Positions 16,046-26,245 of a stretch of 64,000 nucleotides of DNA are shown piece after piece. The notes under the pieces are model-generated. The model worked only from the letters and a program-made list of their open reading frames with translations, had not been told where the DNA came from and searched no databases. This stretch comes from Salinigranum rubrum (GTDB lineage Archaea; Halobacteriota; Halobacteria; Halobacteriales; Haloferacaceae), in the NCBI RefSeq assembly GCF_002906575.1, contig NZ_CP026311.1:124001-188000 (forward strand). Direction: 5' to 3'. The position numbers and the translations under genes are program-made. How positions within the stretch are numbered: the stretch's first letter is position 1; the number at the start of each line of letters is the position of its first letter.

Positions 16046-16571
16046 GGAGATTGTACCCGATGTGCGCCAGCGCGAGTCCGAGATAGCCGAGCGCGAGGAG
16101 TACCACAGTTCGCCGGGAGAGCGACGGGACACCGATTTCACCGGTCCCGTGTATCCGTTCACCAAGAGCGTACGCGAACCGTCCGGCGACCAGCGCGAAC
16201 GGCAAGTGAACGAACACCAGCGGGAGGACGAGCGAATCGAACTGGGCAGCCGTCTCGAAGCGCGTCAAGTACTCGAGTTTGAGCACGAGTTCGAGGACGG
16301 CGACGGTGAGCCCGGAGCTTACGGCGGCGAGGAACCCCTCGGTCTTCGAGAGGAGCCGGCCTCGCCAGTAGCTCCACGCGTAGAACGTGAGGATCAGCGG
16401 GACGAGTCGAACGACTCCCTCCTCGACGAGCCCGACCAGTAGGGCCCACGTCGTGACTGGCGTCACCCGAAGGAGAGCAAGCTCGAACAGGTAGGCCAGC
16501 CAGACGCCGATCCCGGTTACGACGGCGCTCACGGCCATGATGCCGACGAGTGACCGATATCGATACATCAT
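16035..16571 (-). CDS. Membrane protein resembling CPBP/PrsW intramembrane proteases
   Basis: This 178-residue polytopic protein has the motif EEGVVR (E50, E51, R55; the EExxxR signature of CPBP glutamic proteases) and HIGYN near the end (H170, N174; HxxxN motif). A middle motif is less clear (VFVHLPF). The active-site pattern supports a protease-like fold, but family membership is tentative. It is convergent with the neighbour on its 3' side. Confidence 0.6.
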   Translation of the reverse strand: MMYRYRSLVGIMAVSAVVTGIGVWLAYLFELALLRVTPVTTWALLVGLVEEGVVRLVPLILTFYAWSYWRGRLLSKTEGFLAAVSSGLTVAVLELVLKLEYLTRFETAAQFDSLVLPLVFVHLPFALVAGRFAYALGERIHGTGEIGVPSLSRRTVVLLALGYLGLALAHIGYNLLIR

Positions 16572-16723
16572 AGTTCACAACGGCGCGTGTTCAGATACTC
16601 GGAGAGCAACTGGGATATGCCTACCCGTCCCGGAGCGGCTCATCCCAGCGAAGAGAATTTATTATTGCATGGCTGTTATTGACTAGCGTAGCTTTCGATC
16701 AAACTCCGGGTGATACACCGTCC

Positions 16724-17457
16724 ATGCCTCCCGACGACTCCACCGGCACCGGAATCCCGTCCGAATCTGAGAGCGATGTCGTCGGTCGGATCGAAGAGAC
16801 GGTTCTGTCGCGGCGGGGATTCCTCGCCGGCCTCGGTATCGGGGGCATCGGCGGGGCCGGTGTGGCGTTCGGACTCACGCGGTCGGGAGAAGGATTCCAG
16901 TCGTTGGCGACGCTCGCAGGCAGGGCAGCGCTTCCCGCTGGCGTCCGGTACTATCTCCCGGCAGTCGACGCCTCCGACGGCGGGCTCGTCGTCCCGATCG
17001 AGTTCGAGTTCTCGGCGGGCAACGGCGAATTGTTCGTCGACTTGGCGGGCGTCGAGGTTCGTCACGACCTCCAGCTCGCACTTCGAGAAGCGAGGGAGAC
17101 GGCGACCCGGCTTACCGGCGGTTCGCTCGCCGAGACGGCGACCCGTGTCACGTTCGAACCGCCGAACGCCGACGTACTCGCACTCCGCGGCAAGAGCTGG
17201 GAGGCCGGGCTCACGGTCGCCCTCGTTGCCAGCCTCCGCCAGCAGCCACTCCCCGAGAGACGCTCATCACGGGCATCGTCGACGACGAGGGGACGCTGCT
17301 ACCGGCCGGGGGAATCGAAGCGAAAGCCCGTGCAGCGCGAGCGTTCGGCGCGAGCGAACTGCTCGTTCCTGCTGGCGACACTTCGGACGTAGCGATTCAA
17401 GGGATTCGTGTGGTCGAGGTCGGGTCGATCACGGCAGCAGTCGGCCGTATTCTGTGA
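16724..17457 (+). pseudogene. Lon-like (S16) protease domain protein, frame broken at a C run
   Basis: The first frame gives a TAT-type signal (SRRGFLAGLGIGGIGGAG) and the N-terminal half of a Lon proteolytic domain (YLPAVDASDGG, then GKSWEAGLTVALVASL with the Ser region). The reading then shifts: after CCCC at 17251-17254 the second half continues in the -1 frame as ITGIVDDEGTLLPAGGIEAK and RAARAFGASELLVPAGDTSD, with the catalytic-type Lys of GGIEAK, and stops at 17455-17457. Adding one C makes one 244-residue protein. This is either a real inactivation or a missing base. The intact version would be an exported Lon-domain peptidase, with GKSWEAG in place of the usual GPSAG. A TATA-like TTTATTAT lies at 16656-16664. 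Confidence 0.75.
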
Positions 17458-17522
17458 CTATCGACGACAGTACACACCCTTTCGGGGGACGATTCAAGAG
17501 TCGGGTGACCGTAGCAGAAGGT

Positions 17523-20300
17523 ATGTCCGATCCGACCCCGTTCGACGCGGTTCGCGAGTTCGAGTTCGACGAGACCACCTACAAGATGGCGGACCTCACC
17601 GCCCTCGAAGAGGCGGGACTCTGTGAACTCGACCGCCTCCCCGTCAGCATCCGCGTCCTCCTCGAATCCGTCCTCCGCAACGTCGACGGCGAGACCATCA
17701 CCGCCGAGGACGTTCGCAACGCCGCCTCATGGGAACCAGACGTCCCAGATGTCGAACTCCCGTTCACGCCCTCGCGAGTCGTCCTGCAAGATCTCACCGG
17801 TGTCCCCGCCGTCGTCGACCTCGCAGCACTCCGATCGGCGGTCGACCGACAGGGGAAGAACCCGGGCATCGTCGAGCCGGAGGTGCCCATCGACCTCGTC
17901 ATCGACCACAGCGTCCAGGTTGACTTCTTCGGGAGCGAGGACGCCTACGAGCGCAACGTCGAACTGGAGTACGAACGCAACGGCGAGCGGTATCGCGCGC
18001 TCAAGTGGGCCCAGCAGGCGTTCGACGACTTCAGCGTCGTCCCGCCGGGCACCGGCATCGTCCACCAAGTGAACCTCGAATATCTGGGGCAGGTCGTCCA
18101 CGCCCGCGAGCAGAACGACGAAAACTGGCTCCTCCCGGATACGCTCGTTGGCACGGACAGCCACACGCCGATGATCGGTGGCATCGGCGTCGTCGGCTGG
18201 GGCGTCGGCGGCATCGAAGCCGAGGCCGCCATGCTCGGCCAGCCCATCACGATGAAGCTCCCCGAAGTCGTCGGCGTCCGACTGACGGGCGAGCTTCCTG
18301 AGGGGGCCACTGCCACGGATCTCGTCCTCCACGTCACCGAGCAGCTCCGTGAGGTGGGCGTTGTCGACCGTTTCGTCGAGTTCTTCGGACCGGGCGTCTC
18401 GAACCTCACCGTCCCCGACCGCGCGACCATCGCGAACATGGCCCCCGAACAGGGCTCGACCATCTCGATGTTCGGCGTCGACGAAGCGACGCTCGACTAC
18501 CTCGAACTCACAGGGCGCGACGAGAAGCATATCGAACTCGTCCGGGAGTACCTCGACGCTCAGGGGTTGTTCGGCGAACAGAACCCCGAGTACACGGAGA
18601 CGGTCGAACTCGACCTCTCGACGATTACGCCCAGCCTCGCCGGGCCGAAGCGTCCGCAGGACCGCGTCCCGATGGGCGACATGAAGACCCACTTCCGGGG
18701 GCTGGTTCACGGCGAATTCGAGGACGATCTCCACGAAATCGACGAGGACGCGCTCACGCGCTGGCTCGGCGAGAGCAGCGTTGCCGACGACCGCCCCGAC
18801 GCCGACCTCCCGGAACCGGACGTGGGCGAACTAAACGACACGGTCGAGGTTGACCTCGACGGTGAGACGACCGAAATCAGACACGGAAGCGTCGTCGTCA
18901 GCGCTATCACCAGCTGTACGAACACGTCGAATCCGTCCGTGATGCTCGCTGCAGGCCTACTCGCGCGCAACGCCGTCGAGCGCGGCCTCGATGTCCCCGA
19001 GTACGTCAAGACCAGCCTCGCGCCCGGCAGCCGCGTCGTCACCGAATATCTGGAAGCGTCCGGCTTGCTCCCGTATCTCGAAGACCTCGGCTACAACGTC
19101 GTCGGCTACGGCTGTACGACCTGCATCGGAAACGCAGGGCCGCTCCCCGAACCCATCGAGCGGGCCATCGACGCCGAGGACCTCTGGACGGCGAGCGTCC
19201 TCTCGGGTAATCGGAACTTCGAAGCGCGCATCCACCCGAAGGTCAGAGCAAACTACCTCGCCAGCCCACCGCTCGTCGTCGCCTACGGACTCGCCGGGCG
19301 GATGGACATCGACCTCGAACGCGATCCGCTCGGCACCGACGAGGACGGCGAGCCGGTCTACCTCTCAGACATCTGGCCCGACGCCGACGAGATCCACGCG
19401 GCGGTCCACGACAGCGTCGATGCCTCGATGTTCGAGGAGAAGTACGCCGAGGTGTTCGAAGGCGACGAACGCTGGGAGGCCCTCGACGCACCCACGGGAG
19501 ACGTCTACGAGTGGGACGAGTCCTCGACGTACATCCGCGAGCCACCGTTCTTCAAAGACTTCCCGCTGGAGGAGCCCGGCGTCAGCGACATTGAGGACGC
19601 TCGTACCCTGATGCTACTCGGTGACACCGTCACGACCGACCACATCAGCCCGGCCGGGCCGTTCTCTCGAGAGCAGCCTGCCGGCGAGTGGCTCGTCGAC
19701 CAGGGCGTCGAACCCCACGAGTTCAACACCTACGGCGCACGCCGGGGGAACCACGAAGTGATGATGCGCGGCACCTTCGCCAACGTCCGCATCGAGAACG
19801 AGATGCTCGACGGCGTCGAAGGCGGGTACACGATCCACCAGCCGACCGGCGAGGAAACGACGGTCTTCGAGGCGAGCCAGCGGTACCGCGAGGCCGACAC
19901 GCCACTCGTCGTGTTCGCCGGTGAGGAGCTCGGCACCGGATCGAGCCGCGACTGGGCCGCGAAGGGGACCGACCTCCTCGGGGTCCGGGCGACCATCGCC
20001 GAGAGCTACGAACGCATCTTCCGCGACAACCTCGTCGGGATGGGCGTCCTCCCGCTCCAGTTCGCCGACGGGGACTCCTGGGAATCGCTCGGTCTCGACG
20101 GCTCCGAACACGTCGCTATCCGTGGTCTCGACGACAGCCTCGACGTGAACGAGGAGCTCACCGCCGTCGCCGAGCGCGCCGACGGCTCGACCGTCGAGTT
20201 CCCGGTCACCGCGCAGGTCGGCACGCCTGCCGCCGTCCGGTACGTCGAGAACGGCGGCATCCTGCATCTCGTGCTCCGTCGCTTGCTCACCGACGAATAG
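17523..20300 (+). CDS. acnA: Aconitate hydratase (AcnA/IRP1 type)
   Basis: This 925-residue protein isomerises citrate to isocitrate in the TCA cycle. Seen in order: IDLVIDHSVQVDFFG, PPGTGIVHQVNLEYLG, LVGTDSHTPMIGGIGVVGWG, SAITSCTNTSNPSVML (first 4Fe-4S Cys), YGCTTCIGNAGPLPEP (second and third Cys), SGNRNFEARIHP, then in the swivel domain LLGDTVTTDHISPAGPFS and GEELGTGSSRDWAAKGTDLL (substrate Ser/Arg). Length and motifs fit AcnA. The true start is ATG 17523 (MSDPTPFDAVREFEF); the frame is open far upstream but that part overlaps the Lon-like gene and is not protein-like. Gene-local GC and codon use match the neighbours. Confidence 0.97.
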   Translation: MSDPTPFDAVREFEFDETTYKMADLTALEEAGLCELDRLPVSIRVLLESVLRNVDGETITAEDVRNAASWEPDVPDVELPFTPSRVVLQDLTGVPAVVDLAALRSAVDRQGKNPGIVEPEVPIDLVIDHSVQVDFFGSEDAYERNVELEYERNGERYRALKWAQQAFDDFSVVPPGTGIVHQVNLEYLGQVVHAREQNDENWLLPDTLVGTDSHTPMIGGIGVVGWGVGGIEAEAAMLGQPITMKLPEVVGVRLTGELPEGATATDLVLHVTEQLREVGVVDRFVEFFGPGVSNLTVPDRATIANMAPEQGSTISMFGVDEATLDYLELTGRDEKHIELVREYLDAQGLFGEQNPEYTETVELDLSTITPSLAGPKRPQDRVPMGDMKTHFRGLVHGEFEDDLHEIDEDALTRWLGESSVADDRPDADLPEPDVGELNDTVEVDLDGETTEIRHGSVVVSAITSCTNTSNPSVMLAAGLLARNAVERGLDVPEYVKTSLAPGSRVVTEYLEASGLLPYLEDLGYNVVGYGCTTCIGNAGPLPEPIERAIDAEDLWTASVLSGNRNFEARIHPKVRANYLASPPLVVAYGLAGRMDIDLERDPLGTDEDGEPVYLSDIWPDADEIHAAVHDSVDASMFEEKYAEVFEGDERWEALDAPTGDVYEWDESSTYIREPPFFKDFPLEEPGVSDIEDARTLMLLGDTVTTDHISPAGPFSREQPAGEWLVDQGVEPHEFNTYGARRGNHEVMMRGTFANVRIENEMLDGVEGGYTIHQPTGEETTVFEASQRYREADTPLVVFAGEELGTGSSRDWAAKGTDLLGVRATIAESYERIFRDNLVGMGVLPLQFADGDSWESLGLDGSEHVAIRGLDDSLDVNEELTAVAERADGSTVEFPVTAQVGTPAAVRYVENGGILHLVLRRLLTDE

Positions 20301-20314
20301 TCGCGTCCGACCAC

Positions 20315-20351
20315 GATTTGCCGACCCAGCAAATCGCCTCTCGGCTATATC
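20315..20351 (+). promoter_or_regulatory. Promoter with copper-regulon palindrome, copy 3
   Basis: GATTTGCCG-N3-CAGCAAATC (one mismatch between arms) at 20315-20335 is followed after 9 bp by TATA-like CTATATC (20345-20351) on the plus strand. It points at the copper ATPase. The spacing from palindrome to TATA is the same as at 14844/14855. Confidence 0.75.
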
Positions 20352-20632
20352 GTCCCGTCGTTCCTATCAGCAGGTGACGATGAACGGTTGATGGTAATCC
20401 CCCCCACTGTCCCCTCGTCGCAAGGGCAGTCTAACGACGCCGCCCAGCGCTGTCGAAGGCGTCGTTCTCTCGTTACGAGATTGCCGAGTATCCGGAAAAT
20501 CGGTGAGGGACAGATCCCCGCCCAGCGATCGAACCGATGGGAGGCTCCCACATTTCGGAGAGCACCCTATCCAAGTCCTACGCCGGAACAGTGGGGGACA
20601 CCATCATGATACGTGAACATCAACAACAAGCC
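20352..20632 (+). other. Long leader of the copper ATPase gene
   Basis: From the predicted start site near 20372 there are about 260 bases before ATG 20633. The stretch holds a very short reading frame (ATG at 20380, three codons) and a self-complementary GGGAGGCTCCC at 20538-20548. I see no known riboswitch and no convincing gene. Either a lost small gene (for example a metallochaperone) or a second promoter closer to the ATPase would explain the length. Confidence 0.4.
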
Positions 20633-22888
20633 ATGACGAATCACGACCACCACGACAGCGGAGAGAAGCGGCCACCCCAATCGCAGCCCCCGAAACAGTA
20701 CGAACGGGCACCGAGTTGTTGCCGACTCTGTCGGCTGGAGGCGGACGGGTCAGGGCGGAGCACTGATGCCGAGTCGCTCCCCTCCGAGCGAGAGCCGGGA
20801 GAAGTGGACGCTCACGAGGGCCACGAACACCACGCATCGGCCGACCGGGGGGCGGGCCACGAAGATGACCACGGACCGTCCGGTCACGACCACGACGACG
20901 GCCACGGCGCGCACACCGACCACTCGGGCCACGAAGGGATGTTCCGTCGGCGGTTCTGGGTGTCGCTCGTGCTCTCGGTTCCGGTCATCGTCTTCAGCGA
21001 GTTCATTCAGGACGTCTTCGGCTACACTACGCCAGCATTCCCCGGCAGTAGCCTGATCGTGCCAGTCCTCTCGGTGATCGTCTTCGCGTACGGTGGCGTC
21101 CCGTTCCTCTCGATGGCCCGGACGGAACTGAAAAACCGCGAGCCGGGGATGATGATGCTCATCTCGCTCGCGATCACCGTCGCGTTCGTCTACTCGATGG
21201 CGAGTCTGTTCCTCCCAGGGACGACGCCGTTCTTCTGGGAACTCGTCACCCTGATCGACATCATGTTGCTGGGCCACTGGATGGAGATGCGCTCGGTCCG
21301 GCAGGCCTCCGGCGCGCTCGACGAACTGGCGAAACTGATGCCCGACACCGCCGAGCGCGTCACCGAGAGTGGAGACACCGAGGAAGTCCCCGTTTCCGAG
21401 CTCGGTGAAGGAGATGTCGTGCTCGTCCGTCCGGGGGCGTCGGTTCCCGCCGACGGCGAGGTCGCCGAGGGCGAGTCTTCGGTCGACGAGTCGATGATTA
21501 CGGGCGAGTCCCGGCCCGTTGACAAAGAACCCGGCTCCGAAGTGGTCGCGGGGACGGTCAATCAGGACGGAAGTCTCCGCGTTCGAGTGACGAAGACCGG
21601 CGACGCGACGACCCTCGCGGGAATCATGCGCTTGGTTGACGAGGCCCAGAAGTCGAAGTCCCGTACGCAGTTGCTCGCCGACCGCGCGGCCGGGTGGCTG
21701 TTCTACATCGCACTCGGTGTCGCCGCAATCACGGCCGTCGCGTGGGTCGTCGCGGTCGGCTTCGAGATCGCCGTCCTCGAACGGGTCGTCACAGTCCTCG
21801 TTATTGCCTGTCCCCACGCGCTCGGCCTTGCCGTCCCCCTAGTCGTCGCCATCAACACCTCCACCGCTGCCCAGAACGGGATGCTCATCCGCGACCGGAT
21901 CGCGATGGAAGAGGCACGGAATCTCGATACGGTGATGTTCGACAAGACGGGGACGCTCACAAAGGGCGAACAGGGCGTCGTCGGCATCCAGACGGCAGCC
22001 GACTGGGACGAAGAGCGAGCACTCGAGATCGCTGCCGGCGTCGAGGGCGACTCCGAGCACATGATCGCGCGTGCCATCCGAACCGCAGCCGAGGAACGTG
22101 GTGTCCAGCGAGCCAGCGTCTCTAACTTCGAGAACCTCCGTGGGCTCGGCGTTCGGGCCGTCGTCAACGGCGACACGGTCCACCTTGGCGGGCCGAACCT
22201 GATCGAGAGACTCGATATCGATCGATCTGACGAACTCGTGTCGTTCGCCGAGGAAGCCGGTTCGAACGCCCAGACCGTCATCTACCTCATCAGAGACGAA
22301 TCCGAGGTCGTGGCGGCGTTCGCCCTCGCGGACGTGATTCGTGAGGAGAGCCACAAGGCCATCGAAGCGCTCCATGGAATGGGCATCGAGGTGGCGATGC
22401 TCACTGGAGACTCCGAGGACGTCGCACGTGCGGTCTCCGAGGAACTCGGCATCGACCAGTATTTCGCGGAGGTGCTTCCAGAGGAGAAGGACACGAAGGT
22501 CGAAGCGCTTCAGTCCGAGGGCAAACTCGTCGCGATGGTCGGCGACGGCGTCAACGACGCCCCAGCCCTGACGAGAGCCGACGTCGGTATTGCTATCGGC
22601 TCCGGGACCGACGTCGCTATCGAGTCGGGCGACATCATCCTCGTCGACAACAACCCGCTCGACGTGGTGCGCCTCATCCGACTTTCGAAGGCGAGCTACC
22701 GGAAGATGCAGGAGAACCTCGTCTGGGCGACGGGTTACAACGTCGTTGCGCTCCCGCTCGCCGCCGGGATTCTCGCGCCCATCGGTATCCTCTTGTCGCC
22801 GGCAATCGGTGCGGTGTTCATGTCGCTCTCGACGATCATCGTCGCGATCAACGCCCGACGGCTCAGACGGGTCGATCTCTCGGCATGA
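20633..22888 (+). CDS. copB: Copper-translocating P-type ATPase, CPH (CopB/P1B-3-like) type
   Basis: This 751-residue P1B ATPase has a His/Asp-rich N-terminus ([42 protein letters not shown]) instead of an HMA domain. The A-domain has [12 protein letters not shown], the membrane metal site is [13 protein letters not shown] (C393-P-H), the phosphorylation motif is DKTGTLTKG (D437), and the hinge is [23 protein letters not shown] sites and His-rich tails are typical of Cu2+/Ag+-type CopB enzymes, so it probably exports copper. ATG 20633 ([11 protein letters not shown]) follows the last weak start (20606). It is controlled by copy 3 of the shared operator. Confidence 0.92.
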   Translation: MTNHDHHDSGEKRPPQSQPPKQYERAPSCCRLCRLEADGSGRSTDAESLPSEREPGEVDAHEGHEHHASADRGAGHEDDHGPSGHDHDDGHGAHTDHSGHEGMFRRRFWVSLVLSVPVIVFSEFIQDVFGYTTPAFPGSSLIVPVLSVIVFAYGGVPFLSMARTELKNREPGMMMLISLAITVAFVYSMASLFLPGTTPFFWELVTLIDIMLLGHWMEMRSVRQASGALDELAKLMPDTAERVTESGDTEEVPVSELGEGDVVLVRPGASVPADGEVAEGESSVDESMITGESRPVDKEPGSEVVAGTVNQDGSLRVRVTKTGDATTLAGIMRLVDEAQKSKSRTQLLADRAAGWLFYIALGVAAITAVAWVVAVGFEIAVLERVVTVLVIACPHALGLAVPLVVAINTSTAAQNGMLIRDRIAMEEARNLDTVMFDKTGTLTKGEQGVVGIQTAADWDEERALEIAAGVEGDSEHMIARAIRTAAEERGVQRASVSNFENLRGLGVRAVVNGDTVHLGGPNLIERLDIDRSDELVSFAEEAGSNAQTVIYLIRDESEVVAAFALADVIREESHKAIEALHGMGIEVAMLTGDSEDVARAVSEELGIDQYFAEVLPEEKDTKVEALQSEGKLVAMVGDGVNDAPALTRADVGIAIGSGTDVAIESGDIILVDNNPLDVVRLIRLSKASYRKMQENLVWATGYNVVALPLAAGILAPIGILLSPAIGAVFMSLSTIIVAINARRLRRVDLSA

Positions 22889-22898
22889 GACGATACCG

Positions 22899-23296
22899 AT
22901 GACGACACAGCCAGTATCCGTCGGTGGACGCACGATCACACCGGGGGAGAGGAGTCGTTCCGTTTCGCGTGAAGTGAGACGTATCACGGCGACGCACTCG
23001 AAATTCCGGGTATGATCATCAACGGCACGTCGGACGGTCCGTGCGTCTTTCTGACTGCGGCTGTCCACGACGACGAACTCAACGGCGTCAAGATCATCCA
23101 GGAGGTCGCAGCTCGTTACGAGCCCTATGATCTCCACGGAGCGCTCGTCTGGCCAGGTAGACACGAGCAAACAACCACCGAATTCGACGTAATTGGTGAA
23201 AGCCCAGTTGACCAGCCGGCCCTTCGAATCGAACACGCAACAGCGAGCCTCGAGATTAAATCAGAACCCAACGGTCAATTATCTATTATTTGGTGA
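22899..23296 (+). pseudogene. Truncated and frameshifted aspartoacylase/succinylglutamate desuccinylase
   Basis: Frame 1 (ATG 22899) gives MTTQPVSVGGRTITPGERSR, the N-terminus of an AstE/AspA-type Zn amidohydrolase. The homology then moves to the -1 frame as GDALEIPGMIINGTSDGP and VFLTAAVHDDELNGVKIIQE, which has the Zn motif HxxE but a D where a G is usual (VHGDELNG). After GALVWPG the similarity ends and unrelated sequence leads to a stop at 23296, so over two thirds of the enzyme is gone. It is a dead fragment of a relic gene between the ATPase and TauE genes. Confidence 0.7.
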
Positions 23297-23343
23297 GTCA
23301 TAAGCACGTTCCCATCCAATAAGAAGGGAGCAGTTGAAGCAAG

Positions 23344-24318
23344 ATGGTACTCATAGAATCAGAAGCACTGTTCTTCGTTGGATTCGGGCTCGTAGTGGGT
23401 ATCCTCTTCGGGTTCTTCGGACTGGGCGGGAGCTTCTTTGTCACCCCGGCGCTCCTCGTGCTCGGCCACCCCGCCGAAGCCGCCGTCGGTTCCGGTCTCG
23501 TATTCGTATTCGGTACCTCTATCGCCGCTGCGGTCACACACCGGTCTGCCGGACACATCGACTACCGGCTGGGAGTTCTCCTCATCCTCGGGACGGCTGT
23601 CGGTATCGAGGCTGGCAGACGGGTACTCTTCTGGCTCGCCGAGAAGGAACTCGCGGATTTCACCATCAGTGTCGCCTACGTCGTCCTGTTGGCAGGAGTC
23701 GGATTGCTCATCCTCCAACGGGTGCGACGGGATCGTCTCGTCAACCCCGGTGACCGGCGTTCCTCACCAGTGTTCGAACGGTACACGCTCAGTCAATTGC
23801 CCCCAGTACTCAGTCTCCAATCAGATGTACGCGTCTCGGTTTGGCTCATCCTCATAGTTGGCCTCGCTATCGGAACACTCTCTGGTTTCCTCGGCGTCGG
23901 GGGCGGGTTCCTGATGATTCCGAGTCTCGTCTACGGAGTGGGTATCTCGAAATCGATCGCAGTCGGGACCGATATCTTCCAGATTGCAGGGTCCAGTGCG
24001 TTCGGGTCGGTTCGCTATCTTCAGGAAGATGCAGTCCATTTCTCGGTCGTCATTCCGTTACTCGGCGGGAGTATCCTCGGGTCGTACGTCGGTTCGCGCC
24101 TCACCGACATCGTCGACGAGAGCGCGTTGATGGGCTATTTTGCGGTAATGCTACTTCTCGATAGCATCGCAGTGGCGAGTAAGACGGTCAGCCACACCTA
24201 CGGCATTCGGATCCTCCACGACCTCAGTCTCGTCCTCCTCATCGGAACTGCACTCGGCGTCGCCGCCCTCATCCTATATCGAGGAGGACGAACTGCCTAC
24301 CACGATTCGGCTGGATAA
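23344..24318 (+). CDS. TauE/SafE family sulfite/anion exporter
   Basis: This 324-residue protein has the two-fold TauE repeat: FFGLGGSFFVTPALLVLGHP (first GxGGGxxxxP-like) and GFLGVGGGFLMIPSLVYGVG (second), with eight helices. The family exports sulfite, sulfonates or related anions; the substrate is not visible. It is monocistronic and follows the aspartoacylase remnant by 47 bp. Confidence 0.9.
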   Translation: MVLIESEALFFVGFGLVVGILFGFFGLGGSFFVTPALLVLGHPAEAAVGSGLVFVFGTSIAAAVTHRSAGHIDYRLGVLLILGTAVGIEAGRRVLFWLAEKELADFTISVAYVVLLAGVGLLILQRVRRDRLVNPGDRRSSPVFERYTLSQLPPVLSLQSDVRVSVWLILIVGLAIGTLSGFLGVGGGFLMIPSLVYGVGISKSIAVGTDIFQIAGSSAFGSVRYLQEDAVHFSVVIPLLGGSILGSYVGSRLTDIVDESALMGYFAVMLLLDSIAVASKTVSHTYGIRILHDLSLVLLIGTALGVAALILYRGGRTAYHDSAG

Positions 24319-24405
24319 ACGTACCCTCGAAAGCTCCGAGTAGATCGCGTCATGGCAGGGTTCGTCGAGAGTTCGCTGGACAATTGCTAGACGATCGCCA
24401 CCCTC

Positions 24406-26034
24406 TCATGGTGAGTCATCACGTGAGGACCGGACGAACAGATAGAGGAAGACGAGAACGACACCCAGTCCCAGAAGCGAGTAGGTAGGCTCCACCGAGA
24501 CGAGCAGTGCAGTTCCGATAAGTGACGCGGCTGCAAGAATCGCATACCCGAGCGAGCGTGACCCCTGTTGCTGAGGACGAGTGGCGGTGCGTGTTCGTTC
24601 TGTCTCTCGTGCATCTAGCTCTCGTTCGAGTTTCGTCGGGAGTCGAAGCAGCGCCCAGAGTGACGCCTCGAGCTCACCTCGCATCTCGGCGAGTTTCATC
24701 CGGGCGGCTCGTTCCATGAAGCCGTGCTCGCGGAGGAACGTCTGTGCAGCTGCGAGGAAATCGAACTCCGGATCGAGCTGTCTGAGAACCCCTTCGCTGA
24801 TCGAGCCAACCCGGAGGACGAGCATGATATCTGGAGGAATACGAAACGGGAACTCGTGGAGCATCCCGGTCACCTCGCTGATGATCCGCTGCCAATCCAC
24901 GGTCTCGCTGCCCTCCAAATCCTCGATGACCAATTCGAGGACGTGACCAACGGCCGCTCGATTAGCGTCAGGATCGAGCGCCCCGAGCGCGATGAGTTCG
25001 TCGATGATTCCGTCGACATTTCGATTGACGGCGGCGAGATAGAGATTCACGACGCTATTCTGCATAGCTGGTGTGAATCGGCCACTCATCCCAAAATCAT
25101 AGAAGACGATACGACCCTCCTCATCGACGGCGAGGTTACCGGGATGTGGATCGCCGTGATACACACCGTGTTCGAGCCCCATCGTGAAGTACGCATTCGC
25201 CACGTCCCTCGCGACACGCTCCGGGTCGTGGCCCTCGGCTTCGAGGTTGTCGACGTCGGTGACCTTCGTCCCCTCGACGTAGGCCATGGTGAGGACACGT
25301 TCCGAGGAAACATCCTGGTAGACCCGTGGGATGACGACCGACTCGTTTCCGTCACTCTCGAAATTTGCCCTGATCTCGTTCATCATCCGGGCTTCCCTCT
25401 CGAAGTCGAGTTCCTCCAGAATGATGCGCTCGAAGTCGTCGGCCATGTTTCGGAGGGAAAACTGGAGGCGCTCGGGGGCAACCAGCATCACCAGCGGGAT
25501 GAGTCGGCGAATGATGCGCAGATCGGTCTCGATGAGATCTTTGATGCCTGGTCGTCGAACCTTCACGACGACCTGGTCACCTTGATACGTCCCCCGATAC
25601 ACCTGCGCCAATGACCCGCCAGCGATCGGTTCCGGATCGAAGTCGTCGTAAGAGTGATAGCCGACATCATCGGCGAGTGCGGGAATCATCTCGCGATATG
25701 GGCCTGTCGGGACTGCATCCTGCAGCGTGACGAACTCCTCGGCGTACACCTGCGGGACGACGTCGGGGCGAGTTGAGAGAACCTGTCCGATTTTCACGAA
25801 CGTCGGGCCGAGATCCAGCATGGCGTCGCGAAGTCGGCGAGCACGCAGTTCGTGTGTCTCTCGAGAGAGCGAACGTGAGTGCCCAAAGAGCAGATACCGA
25901 CGCCGGTCGCGAAGGAATAGTATCACAAACGGGAAGAGCTTCCTCAGAATTCGGAGCAGCCGGAGAGAAAATCTGACCATCAGAGATAGTATGAACTTCT
26001 TCCGTCGTTCCCTAATAGATACGTGTTGAACCAT
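24406..26034 (-). CDS. ABC1/UbiB-family atypical kinase
   Basis: This 542-residue protein has the family's KxGQ motif as FVKIGQVLSTRPDVVP, the GGSLAQVYRGTY loop (an A-rich ATP loop in place of the Gly-rich P loop), the Lys VVVKVRRPGI, HGVYHGDPHPGNLAVDEE (catalytic loop HxDxHxxN) and FYDFGMSGRF (DFG). Two C-terminal membrane helices (LGYAILAAASLIGTALLVSV and LLGLGVVLVFLYLFV) anchor it, as in UbiB. It probably supports quinone or lipid metabolism. The first ATG (26034) is used. Confidence 0.92.
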   Translation of the reverse strand: MVQHVSIRERRKKFILSLMVRFSLRLLRILRKLFPFVILFLRDRRRYLLFGHSRSLSRETHELRARRLRDAMLDLGPTFVKIGQVLSTRPDVVPQVYAEEFVTLQDAVPTGPYREMIPALADDVGYHSYDDFDPEPIAGGSLAQVYRGTYQGDQVVVKVRRPGIKDLIETDLRIIRRLIPLVMLVAPERLQFSLRNMADDFERIILEELDFEREARMMNEIRANFESDGNESVVIPRVYQDVSSERVLTMAYVEGTKVTDVDNLEAEGHDPERVARDVANAYFTMGLEHGVYHGDPHPGNLAVDEEGRIVFYDFGMSGRFTPAMQNSVVNLYLAAVNRNVDGIIDELIALGALDPDANRAAVGHVLELVIEDLEGSETVDWQRIISEVTGMLHEFPFRIPPDIMLVLRVGSISEGVLRQLDPEFDFLAAAQTFLREHGFMERAARMKLAEMRGELEASLWALLRLPTKLERELDARETERTRTATRPQQQGSRSLGYAILAAASLIGTALLVSVEPTYSLLGLGVVLVFLYLFVRSSRDDSP

Positions 26035-26076
26035 TCCGAAATGACCATTCGACTGGAGAGCGAACCAGTTTCTTGA

Positions 26077-26220
26077 ATGCCAACCGACCCTGTCTGTGGA
26101 ATGGAACTCACATCTAGCGACTCAGTCGCTACTGTCCGACACGGTGGGGAGACATACTTTTTCTGCAGCGAAGAGTGTCGACAGCGATTCGAGGACAAGC
26201 CAACTGTATATACTGAGTGA
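26077..26220 (+). CDS. Mini YHS-domain protein
   Basis: A 47-residue frame from ATG 26077 gives MPTDPVCGMELTSSDS, RHGGETYFFCSEECRQRF and EDKPTVYTE: a complete YHS domain with CGM and CSEEC metal-site cysteines and nothing else. It is a very short gene of a kind seen beside metal transporters. It may deliver or buffer a soft metal for the YHS permease (6119) or CopB. The start follows the divergent kinase gene by 43 bp. Confidence 0.75.
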   Translation: MPTDPVCGMELTSSDSVATVRHGGETYFFCSEECRQRFEDKPTVYTE

Positions 26221-26245
26221 TTATTTGACGGCTAGTCCTCATACC

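Noticed and set aside
16710-17522. Aconitase frame is open for a further 271 codons upstream, giving a 1196-residue reading.
   Set aside because: That part overlaps the Lon-like gene in another frame, is Arg/Ser-rich and has no aconitase homology. ATG 17523 starts exactly with the family's N-terminus.
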